Shown here: one piece after another, positions 24,757-33,191 of the stretch
Position numbering within the stretch: the first letter of the stretch is position 1
Layout: each line of letters begins with the position of its first letter
Assembly (NCBI GenBank): GCA_014841835.1
Contig: JACYUQ010000004.1
Coordinates: 930,001-994,000, forward strand
Reading direction: 5' to 3'
Length of the DNA: 64,000 nucleotides
Origin: Oxalobacteraceae sp. CFBP 13730
GTDB lineage: Bacteria; Pseudomonadota; Gammaproteobacteria; Burkholderiales; Burkholderiaceae_D
Translations under genes and position numbers: made by a program
The notes under the pieces: model-generated
Databases searched by the model: none
What the model saw: the letters and a program-made list of their open reading frames with translations, nothing else
What the model was told of the DNA's origin: nothing

Positions 24757-27700
24757 TTACATCGGCTGCCAGCGCAAATCGAGGGTCATCGGGAAGCTCG
24801 GATTGAGGTCTTCCTTGTACACCGTGAACGGGCCCGGCGTGTGACCGTGTGGCCAGAAACGGGCAAAGCGGCGCGCCTCGGCGGCGTTGGCATTGACCGG
24901 CGAGCCGGTTTCGCTGCGCCCGCCCGGGTGCACGACATGGTAGGTGCAGCCGCCGATCGAGCGCCCGCTCCAGGTGTCGACCAGGTCGAACACGAGCGGC
25001 GCCTGCACCCGGATGCTCGGATGCAGCGCCGACCACGGGCTCCAGGCACGGAAGCGCACACCGGCCACGTATTCGCCCGGCACGCCGGTCGGATGCAGCG
25101 GCAGCATGCGGCCGTTGCAGGCCACCACGTGGCGCCCGTCGGTCAGGCCGCGCACCAGCAATTGCATGCGCTCGACCGACGAATCGACGTAGCGCGCGGT
25201 GCCGCCGGCGGACACTTCTTCGCCCAGCACGTTCCACGGCTCGATCGCCTGGCGCAGTTCCATCTCGACGCCTTCGTAGACGACGGTGCCAAAGCGCGGG
25301 AAGCGGAACTCGATGAACGGCTCGAACCAGTGGTCCTCGAACGCATAGCCGGCCGCGCGCAGGTCCTTGGCGACGTCGCGGATATCCTGCGCGACGAAGT
25401 GCGGCAGCATCCAGCGGTCGTGCAGCGCCGTGCCCCAGTGCACGAGCTTGGCCTGCAGCGGCTGGCGCCAGAAGCGTGCGACCAGGGCGCGCAGCAGCAG
25501 CATTTGCAAGAGGCTCATGCGCTCGTGCGGCGGCATTTCAAACGCGCGGAATTCCACCAGGCCCAGGCGGCCGGTCGGGCCGTCCGGCGAGTACAGCTTG
25601 TCGATCGAGAACTCCGAGCGGTGCGTGTTACCCGTCAGGTCGACCAGCATATTGCGCAGCAGGCGGTCGACCATCCACGGCTTGTCGCCGGGATGCATGG
25701 TCGGCAGCACCTTGTCCATTTGCTGGAACGCGATCGCCAGTTCGTACAGGTTGTCGTCACGCGCTTCATCGACGCGCGGCGCCTGGCTGGTCGGGCCGAT
25801 GAAGGTGCCCGAGAACAGGTACGAGAGGGCAGGGTGGATCTGCCAGTACGTGATCAGGCTTTTCAGCAGGTCCGGTCGGCGCAGCATCGGGCTGTCTTCC
25901 ACCGTGGCGCCGCCCAGCGTTGCGTGATTGCCGCCGCCGGTGCCCGTGTGGCGGCCGTCGAGCATGAATTTTTCGGTGCCCAGGCGCGTCAGGCGCGCTT
26001 CCTGGTACAGCGTCGTCATATTGTGGACCAGCTCATGCCAGCTTGCCGCCGGATGGATGTTGACCTCGATGACGCCCGGGTCGGGCGTGACGCTGAGCAG
26101 CTTGATGCGCGGGTCGCGCGGTGGCGCATAACCCTCGATGCGCAGCTTCATCTTCAGCTTGGCCGCGGTGTTCTCGACCGCCGTGACGAGCGCCAGGTAA
26201 TCCTCGATGCGCTTTTGCGGCGGCATGAAGATGTACAGGCGGCCCGCGCGCACTTCGAGGCACAGCGCGGTGTGGATGACTTCGCGCGCTTCCGGGTCGG
26301 CCGGCGCAGGTGCCGTCTTGTGCGTCGATTTGCCGGGCGCCACACTCAGCACCGGGCGCCGGTCCTTCTTGCCGACCGGGAGCGGGCCGCGTGGCGCGAA
26401 CGGGTCGACATCGAAATCGGGATCGCGCTCTTCGGGCAGCACCCACGGCAGCGTGGCCAGCGGCAGGCGCAAGCCGATCGGCGAATCACCCTCGATCAGG
26501 TACAGGTTTTCGCGCTTGAGCGGCCACGGCGACGTGCGCCAGCTGGTGCCCAGCATGACCGACGGATCGTGTTCGCGGGCTTTCAGCGGCAGCACGTAGC
26601 CGGCCACCTGACCCAGGCCCCGTTCGAGCAGGCGCGCCAGGCGGCGGCGCTCTTCCGGTGCTTTCAGGTCGGCGTCCAGCGGATCGAGATTGCGCGGCAG
26701 CGCCTGCTCGCGCTGGGCTTGCAGCAGCACGTCTTCATAGGCCGGGATGGCGCAGCCGGCCGGCAGGCCGAGCGATTTGACCAGCTCCGCGGCAAAGCGG
26801 CCGGCATCGTCGCTGCCGTAGCCATCATCGATGTGCTCGTCCGAGAACAGCGACGGATCGAACCACATCGGCTGGCCGTCGACGCGCCAGAAGATGTTCA
26901 GCGCCCAGCGCGGCAGCGGCTCGCCCGGATACCACTTGCCCTGGCCGTAATGGATCATGCCGCCCGGTGCAAAATGGTTCTTCAGGCGGTGCATCAGGTT
27001 GCCCGCCAGCTCGCGCTTCTTGTCGCCATGCGCCAGCGTGTTCCATTCGGCGCCGTCCATGTCGTCGATCGACACAAAGGTGGGCTCGCCGCCCTGCGTC
27101 AGGCGCACGTCCTGGTTCATCAGGTCAGCATCGACCTGCTGGCCCAGGCGGTTGATCCTGTCCCAGTCGTGTTCCGCGTACGGCTTGGTCACGCGCGGGT
27201 CTTCGTGGATGCGCGTGATCGTCATTTCGTGGACGAACGTGACCTCGGCCTTGTCGGTAAAGCCGGTCACCGGCGCAGCCGACGACGGCATCGCCGTGCA
27301 GGCCAGCGGAATATGGCCTTCGCTGGCCAGCATGCCCGAGGTCGGATCCAGCCCGATCCAGCCGGCGCCCGGCACATACACTTCGGTCCAGGCGTGCAGG
27401 TCGGTGAAGTCGACGGTGGTGCCGCTCGGCCCGTCGAGCGCTTCCTGGTCGGCGGTGAGCTGGATCAGGTAGCCGGACACGAAGCGCGCCGCCAGACCCA
27501 TCTCGCGCAGGATCTGCACCAGCAGCCAGCCGGTATCGCGGCACGAGCCGGAGCGCTTCTGCAGCGTGTCTTCCGGCTCCTGCACGCCCGGTTCCATCCG
27601 CAGCAGGTACGCGATATCGCGCTGCAGGCGCTGGTTGATGGCCACGAGGAAGTCGTTCGTGCCCATCGGCTGGGCCAGCAGTTCGCGTCGCGCGTCGGCG

Positions 27701-28092
27701 ACCCACTCGGTCAGCAGCGGGCCAGGTTCCTGAGACCTGGTGTACGGGCTCAGTTCCGACTGCAGCAGGTCCGGGTAGGCGAACGGGAAGGTCTCGGCGT
27801 ACTTTTCGACGAAGAAGTCGAACGGGTTAATCACCGTCATGTCCGCAACGAGATCGACTGTGAACTCGAGCACGTCGGTTTGTTCGGGGAACACGAAGCG
27901 GCCGATGTAATTGCCGTACGGGTCTTGCTGCCAGTTGATGAAATGCTCTTTCGGCAGGACGGTCAATGAGTACGACAGGATCGGTGTACGCGCATGTGGC
28001 GCCGGACGCAGGCGCACTTCATGCGGGGACAGATTGACCAGGCGGTCGTAACGGTAGCTGGTCTTGTGATGAAGCGCAACGCGGATAGCCAT
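24757..28092 (-). CDS. Transglutaminase-DUF2126 protein
   Basis: 1111-residue cytosolic protein. The N-terminal third is a transglutaminase-like domain with triad Cys184 (GSCRDTGWL), His233 (DLHAWTEVY) and Asp249 (GLDPTSG). The remaining 800 residues are DUF2126, including LTQGGEPTFVSIDD, RLKNHFAPGGMIHYGQGKWYPGE and RNMLVDLTGNTHRSEFSIDKLY. DUF2126 is widely found with alpha-E and permuted ATP-grasp genes and its beta-rich C-terminus has no established activity. It is first gene of the minus-strand operon, divergent from the second ATP-grasp gene. Confidence 0.9.
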   Translation of the reverse strand: MAIRVALHHKTSYRYDRLVNLSPHEVRLRPAPHARTPILSYSLTVLPKEHFINWQQDPYGNYIGRFVFPEQTDVLEFTVDLVADMTVINPFDFFVEKYAETFPFAYPDLLQSELSPYTRSQEPGPLLTEWVADARRELLAQPMGTNDFLVAINQRLQRDIAYLLRMEPGVQEPEDTLQKRSGSCRDTGWLLVQILREMGLAARFVSGYLIQLTADQEALDGPSGTTVDFTDLHAWTEVYVPGAGWIGLDPTSGMLASEGHIPLACTAMPSSAAPVTGFTDKAEVTFVHEMTITRIHEDPRVTKPYAEHDWDRINRLGQQVDADLMNQDVRLTQGGEPTFVSIDDMDGAEWNTLAHGDKKRELAGNLMHRLKNHFAPGGMIHYGQGKWYPGEPLPRWALNIFWRVDGQPMWFDPSLFSDEHIDDGYGSDDAGRFAAELVKSLGLPAGCAIPAYEDVLLQAQREQALPRNLDPLDADLKAPEERRRLARLLERGLGQVAGYVLPLKAREHDPSVMLGTSWRTSPWPLKRENLYLIEGDSPIGLRLPLATLPWVLPEERDPDFDVDPFAPRGPLPVGKKDRRPVLSVAPGKSTHKTAPAPADPEAREVIHTALCLEVRAGRLYIFMPPQKRIEDYLALVTAVENTAAKLKMKLRIEGYAPPRDPRIKLLSVTPDPGVIEVNIHPAASWHELVHNMTTLYQEARLTRLGTEKFMLDGRHTGTGGGNHATLGGATVEDSPMLRRPDLLKSLITYWQIHPALSYLFSGTFIGPTSQAPRVDEARDDNLYELAIAFQQMDKVLPTMHPGDKPWMVDRLLRNMLVDLTGNTHRSEFSIDKLYSPDGPTGRLGLVEFRAFEMPPHERMSLLQMLLLRALVARFWRQPLQAKLVHWGTALHDRWMLPHFVAQDIRDVAKDLRAAGYAFEDHWFEPFIEFRFPRFGTVVYEGVEMELRQAIEPWNVLGEEVSAGGTARYVDSSVERMQLLVRGLTDGRHVVACNGRMLPLHPTGVPGEYVAGVRFRAWSPWSALHPSIRVQAPLVFDLVDTWSGRSIGGCTYHVVHPGGRSETGSPVNANAAEARRFARFWPHGHTPGPFTVYKEDLNPSFPMTLDLRWQPM

Positions 28093-28241
28093 GCGGTAGT
28101 GCCTTTCGATTGGGGCGCGATCGATGCCGGCGCTCTGAATTTGGTCGTATTAGTTTGCGCGCAACTAAGTAAGCGCAAGATAGAAGCATTTAAGCATGAT
28201 TCATACCTGCGTTCGTTTGACTTGCGAGTCGGACGGGGTGG

Positions 28242-28257
28242 CTGGCACGTTTCTTGT
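28242..28257 (+). promoter_or_regulatory. Candidate sigma-54 promoter
   Basis: CTGGCACGTTTCTTGT lies in the 190-base divergent gap. The -24 half (TGGCAC) is perfect and spacing is right, but the -12 half is TTGT rather than TTGC. Predicted start near 28268 would leave a short leader just including the AGGAGG ribosome site of the ATP-grasp gene. Confidence 0.35.
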
Positions 28258-28282
28258 TAGTATTCTGGCACAGGAGGCAATG

Positions 28283-29695
28283 ATGTCGAACTTTTACGAT
28301 GAAATGTATTCCACGGCAGCAACCGTACGACCTCATTACCAGGCGTTCGCGGATTGGCTCGCCCAGCAGCCCCCACACCTGATCGATCAGAAGCGGGCAG
28401 AAGCCGAGCTGAACTTCCAACGCGTGGGGATCACGTTCGCTGTGTACGGCGACAACGCCGGCAAGGAACGGTTGATCCCATTCGACATCATTCCGCGCGT
28501 GATCAACGCCGCCGAGTGGGCCAAGCTGCAGGCCGGCCTGGTGCAGCGCGTGACCGCGCTGAACCGCTTCCTGCACGACGTCTACCACGACCAGAATATC
28601 CTGAAGGCGGGCGTCATTCCCGCTGAACAGATCCTGAATAACGCGCAGTTCCGGCCGGCCATGCAAGGCGTCAAGGTGCCGCTGGATATCTACGCCCACA
28701 TTGCCGGCGTCGATATCGTGCGCGCGGGCGAAGGCGAGTTCTACGTGCTGGAAGACAATCTGCGCGTGCCGTCGGGCGTGTCGTACATGCTGGAAAACCG
28801 CAAGATGATGATGCGGCTGTTCCCGGCGCTGTTCGCGCGCAACCGCGTGGCGCCGGTCGACCATTATCCCGACCTGCTGCTGGACAATCTGCGCACCGTG
28901 GCGCCGCATGGCGGCGACGATCCGACCGTGGTCGTGCTCACGCCCGGCATGCACAATTCGGCCTACTTCGAGCACGCGTTCCTGGCCCAGCAAATGGGCG
29001 TGGCACTGGTGCAGGGGCAAGACCTGTATGTCAGCAACGACACCGTCTACATGCGCACGACGCGCGGCCCGAAGCAGGTCGACGTCATCTATCGCCGCAT
29101 CGACGACGATTACCTCGATCCGCGCGCGTTCCGCCCTGAGTCCACGCTGGGCGTGCCGGGTCTGCTCGACGCGGTGCGCGCCGGCCGCGTCGGCCTGGCC
29201 AATGCCATCGGCACCGGCGTGGCCGACGACAAGTCGATCTACCCGTTCGTGCCGGACATGATCGAGTTCTATCTCGGCGAAAAGCCGATCCTGAACAACG
29301 TGCCGACCTATCAATGTCGCAAAAAAGAGCATCTGGACTACACGCTGGCGAACTTGCCGCAACTGGTGGTCAAGGAAGTCCACGGGGCCGGTGGCTACGG
29401 GATGCTCGTCGGGCCGGCCTCGACGACGGCCGAGATCGAAGATTTCCGCCGCCGCCTGCTGGCCAATCCGGACGGCTATATCGCCCAGCCGACGCTGGCG
29501 TTGTCGGCCTGCCCGACTTATGTGGAATCGGGCATCGCGCCGCGCCATATCGATCTGCGCCCGTTTGTGTTGTCGGGCAAGAGCGTGTCGATGGTGCCGG
29601 GCGGGCTGACCCGCGTGGCGTTGCAAGAAGGCTCCCTGGTGGTCAATTCGTCGCAGGGCGGCGGCACCAAGGACACCTGGATACTGGAGAACTAG
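28283..29695 (+). CDS. Circularly permuted ATP-grasp protein
   Basis: 470-residue stand-alone permuted ATP-grasp (COG2308 type), predicted ATP-dependent amide ligase. Recognisable blocks are FDIIPRVINAAEW, LHDVYHDQNILKAG, VLEDNLRVPSGVSYMLENR, VVLTPGMHNSAYFEHAFLA, VIYRRIDDDYLDP, KEVHGAGGYGMLVGP and VPGGLTRVAL near the end. It is similar in plan to the N-terminal half of the fusion at 22.1-24.7 kb. An AGGAGG lies five bases before ATG 28283; the ATG at 28280 is too close. The next gene starts one base after its stop. Confidence 0.9.
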   Translation: MSNFYDEMYSTAATVRPHYQAFADWLAQQPPHLIDQKRAEAELNFQRVGITFAVYGDNAGKERLIPFDIIPRVINAAEWAKLQAGLVQRVTALNRFLHDVYHDQNILKAGVIPAEQILNNAQFRPAMQGVKVPLDIYAHIAGVDIVRAGEGEFYVLEDNLRVPSGVSYMLENRKMMMRLFPALFARNRVAPVDHYPDLLLDNLRTVAPHGGDDPTVVVLTPGMHNSAYFEHAFLAQQMGVALVQGQDLYVSNDTVYMRTTRGPKQVDVIYRRIDDDYLDPRAFRPESTLGVPGLLDAVRAGRVGLANAIGTGVADDKSIYPFVPDMIEFYLGEKPILNNVPTYQCRKKEHLDYTLANLPQLVVKEVHGAGGYGMLVGPASTTAEIEDFRRRLLANPDGYIAQPTLALSACPTYVESGIAPRHIDLRPFVLSGKSVSMVPGGLTRVALQEGSLVVNSSQGGGTKDTWILEN

Positions 29696-29696
29696 C

Positions 29697-30767
29697 ATGT
29701 TGAGCCGCACCGCAGATCATTTGTTCTGGATGGCCCGCTACACCGAGCGGGCCGAAAACACGGCGCGCATGCTCGACGTGCGCGTCCAGTATTCGCTGAT
29801 GCCGCAATCGGTCCAGGCCGAGCAGCAGGGCTGGCGCACGATGCTGAGCGTGTCCGAACTCGAAGCCCAGTTCGACGCCAAGTACGACGCGCTGACGCAA
29901 AAGAACGTCATCGACTTCATGGTGCGCGACCCGGATAACCCGTCGTCGATCGCCAGCTGCCTGCGCGCCGCGCGCGAAAATGCCCGCGCCGTGCGCGGCA
30001 CCTTGACCACTGAAGTCTGGGAAACCGAGAACACCACCTGGCTCGTGCTGCAAAAGCACCTGAGCGAGCGCATGTTCGAACGCGATCCCGGCCAGTTCCT
30101 GGAATGGGTCAAGTACCGCTCGCACCTGTCGCGCGGCGTCACGCTGGGCACGATGTTCCAGGATGAAGCGTTCAACTTCATCCGCCTGGGCACCTTCCTG
30201 GAACGGGCCGACAACACGGCGCGGATCCTTGACGTGAAGTTCCGGTTCCTGGCGTCGGACACGATCCAGGAGGGCGCGCAGGGCGAATACTATTACCTGG
30301 CGGCGCTGCTGCGCTCGGTATCTGCGTTCGAGACGTATCGCAAGGTGTATCGCCATGCGATCACGCCGACGCGCGTGGCCGAATTGTTGATTTTGCAGGG
30401 CAAGATGCCGCGCTCGCTGGTGGCCTGCATGGCTGCCGTCGTCGCCGTGCTGCAGGACGTGCGCAACGAGCTGTCGCACGACACCGAGCGGCTGGCGGAA
30501 AAACTGCATGCGTCGCTCAAGTCGGCCGAGATCAACGAGATCCTCGAGGAAGGTCTGCATGAGTTCCTGACCAAGTTCCTGGCGTGTATTGGCGAGCTGG
30601 GCAACGGCATCGGGCGTGACTTCCTGCTGCCGGTGGCGCCGGAGTTGCCGGAGGTTGTGCCAGCGCCTGTGCCGGTGCCGACCCAGTCGCAGACGCAGTC
30701 ACAAACGTCATCGCAGACCTCGTCGCAGACGCAGACCCAGTCGCAAACACAGTCGCAGACGCGTTGA
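29697..30767 (+). CDS. Alpha-E domain protein with Gln/Ser/Thr tail
   Basis: 356 residues. Residues 1 to about 310 form the all-helical alpha-E domain (MLSRTADHLFWMARYTERAENTARMLDV; SHLSRGVTLGTMF; FIRLGTFLERADNTARILDVKF), found only beside permuted ATP-grasp proteins and thought to be a partner or substrate carrier. The conserved charged residues (RYTERAEN, LERADNTAR) occur twice, suggesting internal duplication. The last 30 residues are a low-complexity QSQTQSQTSSQT tail made by short DNA repeats (30683-30764) and absent from typical members. It is coupled to the upstream ATP-grasp gene. Confidence 0.88.
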   Translation: MLSRTADHLFWMARYTERAENTARMLDVRVQYSLMPQSVQAEQQGWRTMLSVSELEAQFDAKYDALTQKNVIDFMVRDPDNPSSIASCLRAARENARAVRGTLTTEVWETENTTWLVLQKHLSERMFERDPGQFLEWVKYRSHLSRGVTLGTMFQDEAFNFIRLGTFLERADNTARILDVKFRFLASDTIQEGAQGEYYYLAALLRSVSAFETYRKVYRHAITPTRVAELLILQGKMPRSLVACMAAVVAVLQDVRNELSHDTERLAEKLHASLKSAEINEILEEGLHEFLTKFLACIGELGNGIGRDFLLPVAPELPEVVPAPVPVPTQSQTQSQTSSQTSSQTQTQSQTQSQTR

Positions 30768-30861
30768 TCAACTCGCGCACCAAACAGTGGCGCGGCGCAC
30801 CGTCATGGCCAGCCTGCGCCATGGCGGTGCGCCCACTTTAACGAAGGAAGGCGGACCTGGA

Positions 30862-31659
30862 ATGTGGCTGCGAACCGGTTGCAAGCTCAGTTTCAGCGTC
30901 GACTACCCCACGCCATTCATCCTGATGCTGCGTCCCCGCAGCGGTGCGCAGCAATGGGTGGCGCGCGAATCCTATACGCTCACCCCCAGCGTGCAAGTGC
31001 TTGAATACACGGATGCCTACGGCAACCTGTGTCAGCGCCTGACGGCGCCGCCCGGCGAATTTTCAATCCACACGTCGGCCGATGTGCTGACCGATCAGGT
31101 CATCAGCGTTGCGCCCGGTGCGCCATTCGACGAGGTGCCAACCTTGCCGGTGGACGTGCTGCTCTATCTGTTACCGAGCCGCTACTGCGAGTCAGACCGG
31201 TTCGCCGAGATGGCCAGTGCGATCGTGGCCGGTGTCGCGCCAGGATACGACCAGGTGGCCTGCATCAGCGACTGGATCCGGCGCGAGGTGCGCTTCAATC
31301 CGGCGTCGAACCAGAACCAGATGGCCGCGACCGAGGTCAATGAATTCCGCGAGGGCGTGTGCCGCGATCTGGCGCACCTGGGCATCGCGTTGTGCCGCGC
31401 GCTGAGCATTCCGGCGCGCATCGTGGTCGGTTATCTGCACGGCCTGGTGCCGATGGATCTGCATGCGTGGTTCGAGGCGTATGTGGGTGGGCGCTGGTAC
31501 ACGTTCGATGCGACGCAGGATGGGCCGCGTGGTGGACGCGTGACGGTGGGGTATGGGCGCGATGCGGCCGATGTGGCGATTTTTACCCAGTTCGGGCCGG
31601 CGCTGGCGCTGCATGAGATGCAGGTGACGGTGGAGTTGCTGGAGGGTGCGCCGGGTTGA
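30862..31659 (+). CDS. Transglutaminase-like protein (third)
   Basis: 265-residue transglutaminase-like protein with triad Cys167 (EGVCRDLAHLG), His201 (MDLHAWFEAY) and Asp216 (YTFDATQ). The N-terminal beta domain is shorter than in the other two. Start 30862 is chosen because the homologous region begins WLRTGCKLSF; an upstream ATG at 30804 is possible. It follows the alpha-E gene by 94 bases, completing a plus-strand set of ATP-grasp, alpha-E and transglutaminase that parallels the minus-strand set. Confidence 0.87.
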   Translation: MWLRTGCKLSFSVDYPTPFILMLRPRSGAQQWVARESYTLTPSVQVLEYTDAYGNLCQRLTAPPGEFSIHTSADVLTDQVISVAPGAPFDEVPTLPVDVLLYLLPSRYCESDRFAEMASAIVAGVAPGYDQVACISDWIRREVRFNPASNQNQMAATEVNEFREGVCRDLAHLGIALCRALSIPARIVVGYLHGLVPMDLHAWFEAYVGGRWYTFDATQDGPRGGRVTVGYGRDAADVAIFTQFGPALALHEMQVTVELLEGAPG

Positions 31660-31684
31660 CGTCTGTTGTCTCGTCATCCCGGGT

Positions 31685-31784
31685 GTAGGTTGGACGGCGA
31701 TGCCGTCCACGCGTTCAAAGTACAGTGATTTTGTGGCGCGCCGAGGATTGTTGAACGCGTGGACGGGAAACCCGTCCACCCTAC
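31685..31784. repeat. Paired REP-like element (BIME/MITE)
   Basis: A 100-base element bounded by 34-base imperfect inverted arms (31685-31718, GTAGGTTGGACGG..., and 31751-31784). Each arm contains its own perfect seven-base palindrome: GGACGGC-GAT-GCCGTCC and GGACGGG-AAA-CCCGTCC. The outer half TCCACGCGTTCAA is identical in both. It sits between the ends of two convergent genes, where it could serve as a terminator or RNA-stabilising fold. Confidence 0.8.
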
Positions 31785-31790
31785 TCAAGC

Positions 31791-32957
31791 TTAGACGGCA
31801 GCTGGTGCCGGTGCTGCAGGTGCTGCAGGTGCTGCAGGTGCTGCCGATGCTGGCGCAGCCGGTTGTGCCTGCACTGCCTGCGCAGCCAACGACGGCTTGC
31901 CCATCTGATCACGCACAACCTTGTGCACGAATTCCAGCTTTTCCAGCACAGGCGTGCTCAGCTTGAACGGATACGAATCCGGCATACCGATGCTGCGGTT
32001 CAGGCTATTGAGCACGTAGGTCAGCGCGAACCAGTCGCTCAGCGTTTCTTCGAACGCGCCGGATTTCGTCGGCAGCGTGATCTTGTCCAGTTCCGGCTCG
32101 TCGGCCTTGGCCGGCTTGAGCGACAGCCCGCACGAGTGGGCCGTTTCCAGCGTATCGATCATGTGCAGGTAGTGGGCCCAGGTTTCAGCCCAGTCTTCCC
32201 ACGGGTGCGATGCAGCGTAGCTGCTGACGAAGCGCTCTTCCCAGTCGGCGACCGGACCGTTCTCGTAGTGCCGCTTGAGTGCGTCGCCATAATCCTGGCG
32301 CTCGTCGCCGAACAGCGCGCGGTAGCTGTCGATCCATGGCGTATCGGCAACCAGGCGGTCGAAATAATAGTGGCCGCTCTCGTGACGGAAGTGACCCAGC
32401 AGCGTGCGATAACGTTCGTGCATCTGTTCGCGCGTGCGCTCGCGCTCGGCCGGATCGGCTTCGGCGATGTTCAGCGTGATCAGGCCATTGTCGTGGCCGG
32501 TCATCACGCACTGGTCGGTCACGCCATCTTCGAGGAACTGGAATGCCAGGCCGGTATCCGGCTGGATTTCTTTGGAGGCCGGGGTCAGGTTCAGCTGCGC
32601 CAGCGAGAACAGCAGGCGGCGCTTGGCGGTTTCGAGGCGCGACCACAGGACGCGGTTCTTCTCCGACGTCAGCGCCGGGATCACCACCGTGAGCTGGCAT
32701 GATTCGCACAACTCATGCGGATCGTCGGCCGGCAGCATCCAGTTGCACACATTGTGCTGCACATAATTGCTGCACTGCTTGTACAGCTTGCCTTCATCCT
32801 TGCGGTTCAGGCTACGCCACAGACCGTCTTCAGCCTGTTCGAAGCTGTTGATGGAACGCTGGGAAGGCTGGTAGCCCAGGGTGCTTTCGCAATTGAAGCA
32901 AAGGGTGTTCTCGAAGAAGATCTGATGCGAACATTTGTCGCAGTGAAAGGTTTTCAT
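31791..32957 (-). CDS. Putative zinc-binding metallopeptidase (COG4307 type)
   Basis: 388 residues. An N-terminal zinc ribbon has cysteine pairs Cys6/Cys9 and Cys20/Cys23; a second set is at 62, 71, 84 and 87. The catalytic zinc motif is HESGH (192-196), followed by a DWAETWAHYLHM helix that probably supplies further ligands. The C-terminus is an Ala/Pro repeat (PAAPASAAPAAPAAPAAP). I recall this family near permuted ATP-grasp/alpha-E/transglutaminase genes, so it may be part of the same system. It converges on the plus-strand set with a REP element between. Confidence 0.82.
   Translation of the reverse strand: MKTFHCDKCSHQIFFENTLCFNCESTLGYQPSQRSINSFEQAEDGLWRSLNRKDEGKLYKQCSNYVQHNVCNWMLPADDPHELCESCQLTVVIPALTSEKNRVLWSRLETAKRRLLFSLAQLNLTPASKEIQPDTGLAFQFLEDGVTDQCVMTGHDNGLITLNIAEADPAERERTREQMHERYRTLLGHFRHESGHYYFDRLVADTPWIDSYRALFGDERQDYGDALKRHYENGPVADWEERFVSSYAASHPWEDWAETWAHYLHMIDTLETAHSCGLSLKPAKADEPELDKITLPTKSGAFEETLSDWFALTYVLNSLNRSIGMPDSYPFKLSTPVLEKLEFVHKVVRDQMGKPSLAAQAVQAQPAAPASAAPAAPAAPAAPAPAAV
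31811..31846. repeat. Nine-base tandem repeat within the peptidase C-terminus
   Basis: GTGCTGCAG occurs three times exactly and once with a change, coding on the minus strand for Ala-Ala/Pro-rich units at the end of the peptidase. Such arrays change length by slippage without breaking frame. Confidence 0.7.
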
Positions 32958-33116
32958 AGCAGCACTGATAGAGAGGTTGGAGGTGAAGGTGTATTAACAA
33001 TCTAACAGTAAATGCATTGCGGGTTTCATCATGTAAGACAATGCCTCATATCGTGTGCGCCCCCTCATACGCCCACGGTACAGGCCTGATACACGCATAC
33101 TGTGAGCATTAAAAGT

Positions 33117-33161
33117 GTGCAGAAAAAACAACAGATCACGCCAAAAAAGTGGCGTGATCTG
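33117..33161 (-). terminator. Intrinsic terminator of the aquaporin gene
   Basis: Perfect 12-base stem CAGATCACGCCA / TGGCGTGATCTG with a six-base loop. On the minus strand it is followed by TTGTTTTTTCTG, a good T-run, about 30 bases past the aquaporin stop. Confidence 0.9.
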
Positions 33162-33191
33162 CTGGCCCGACGGCCCGGTAGTTCGAGCCGA

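Noticed and set aside
24598..27969. An 1123-codon plus-strand open frame opposite the DUF2126 gene
   Set aside because: Its translation is Arg/His/Gln/Val-rich with no domain, as expected for the antisense of a high-GC gene. The minus-strand gene has clear catalytic motifs.
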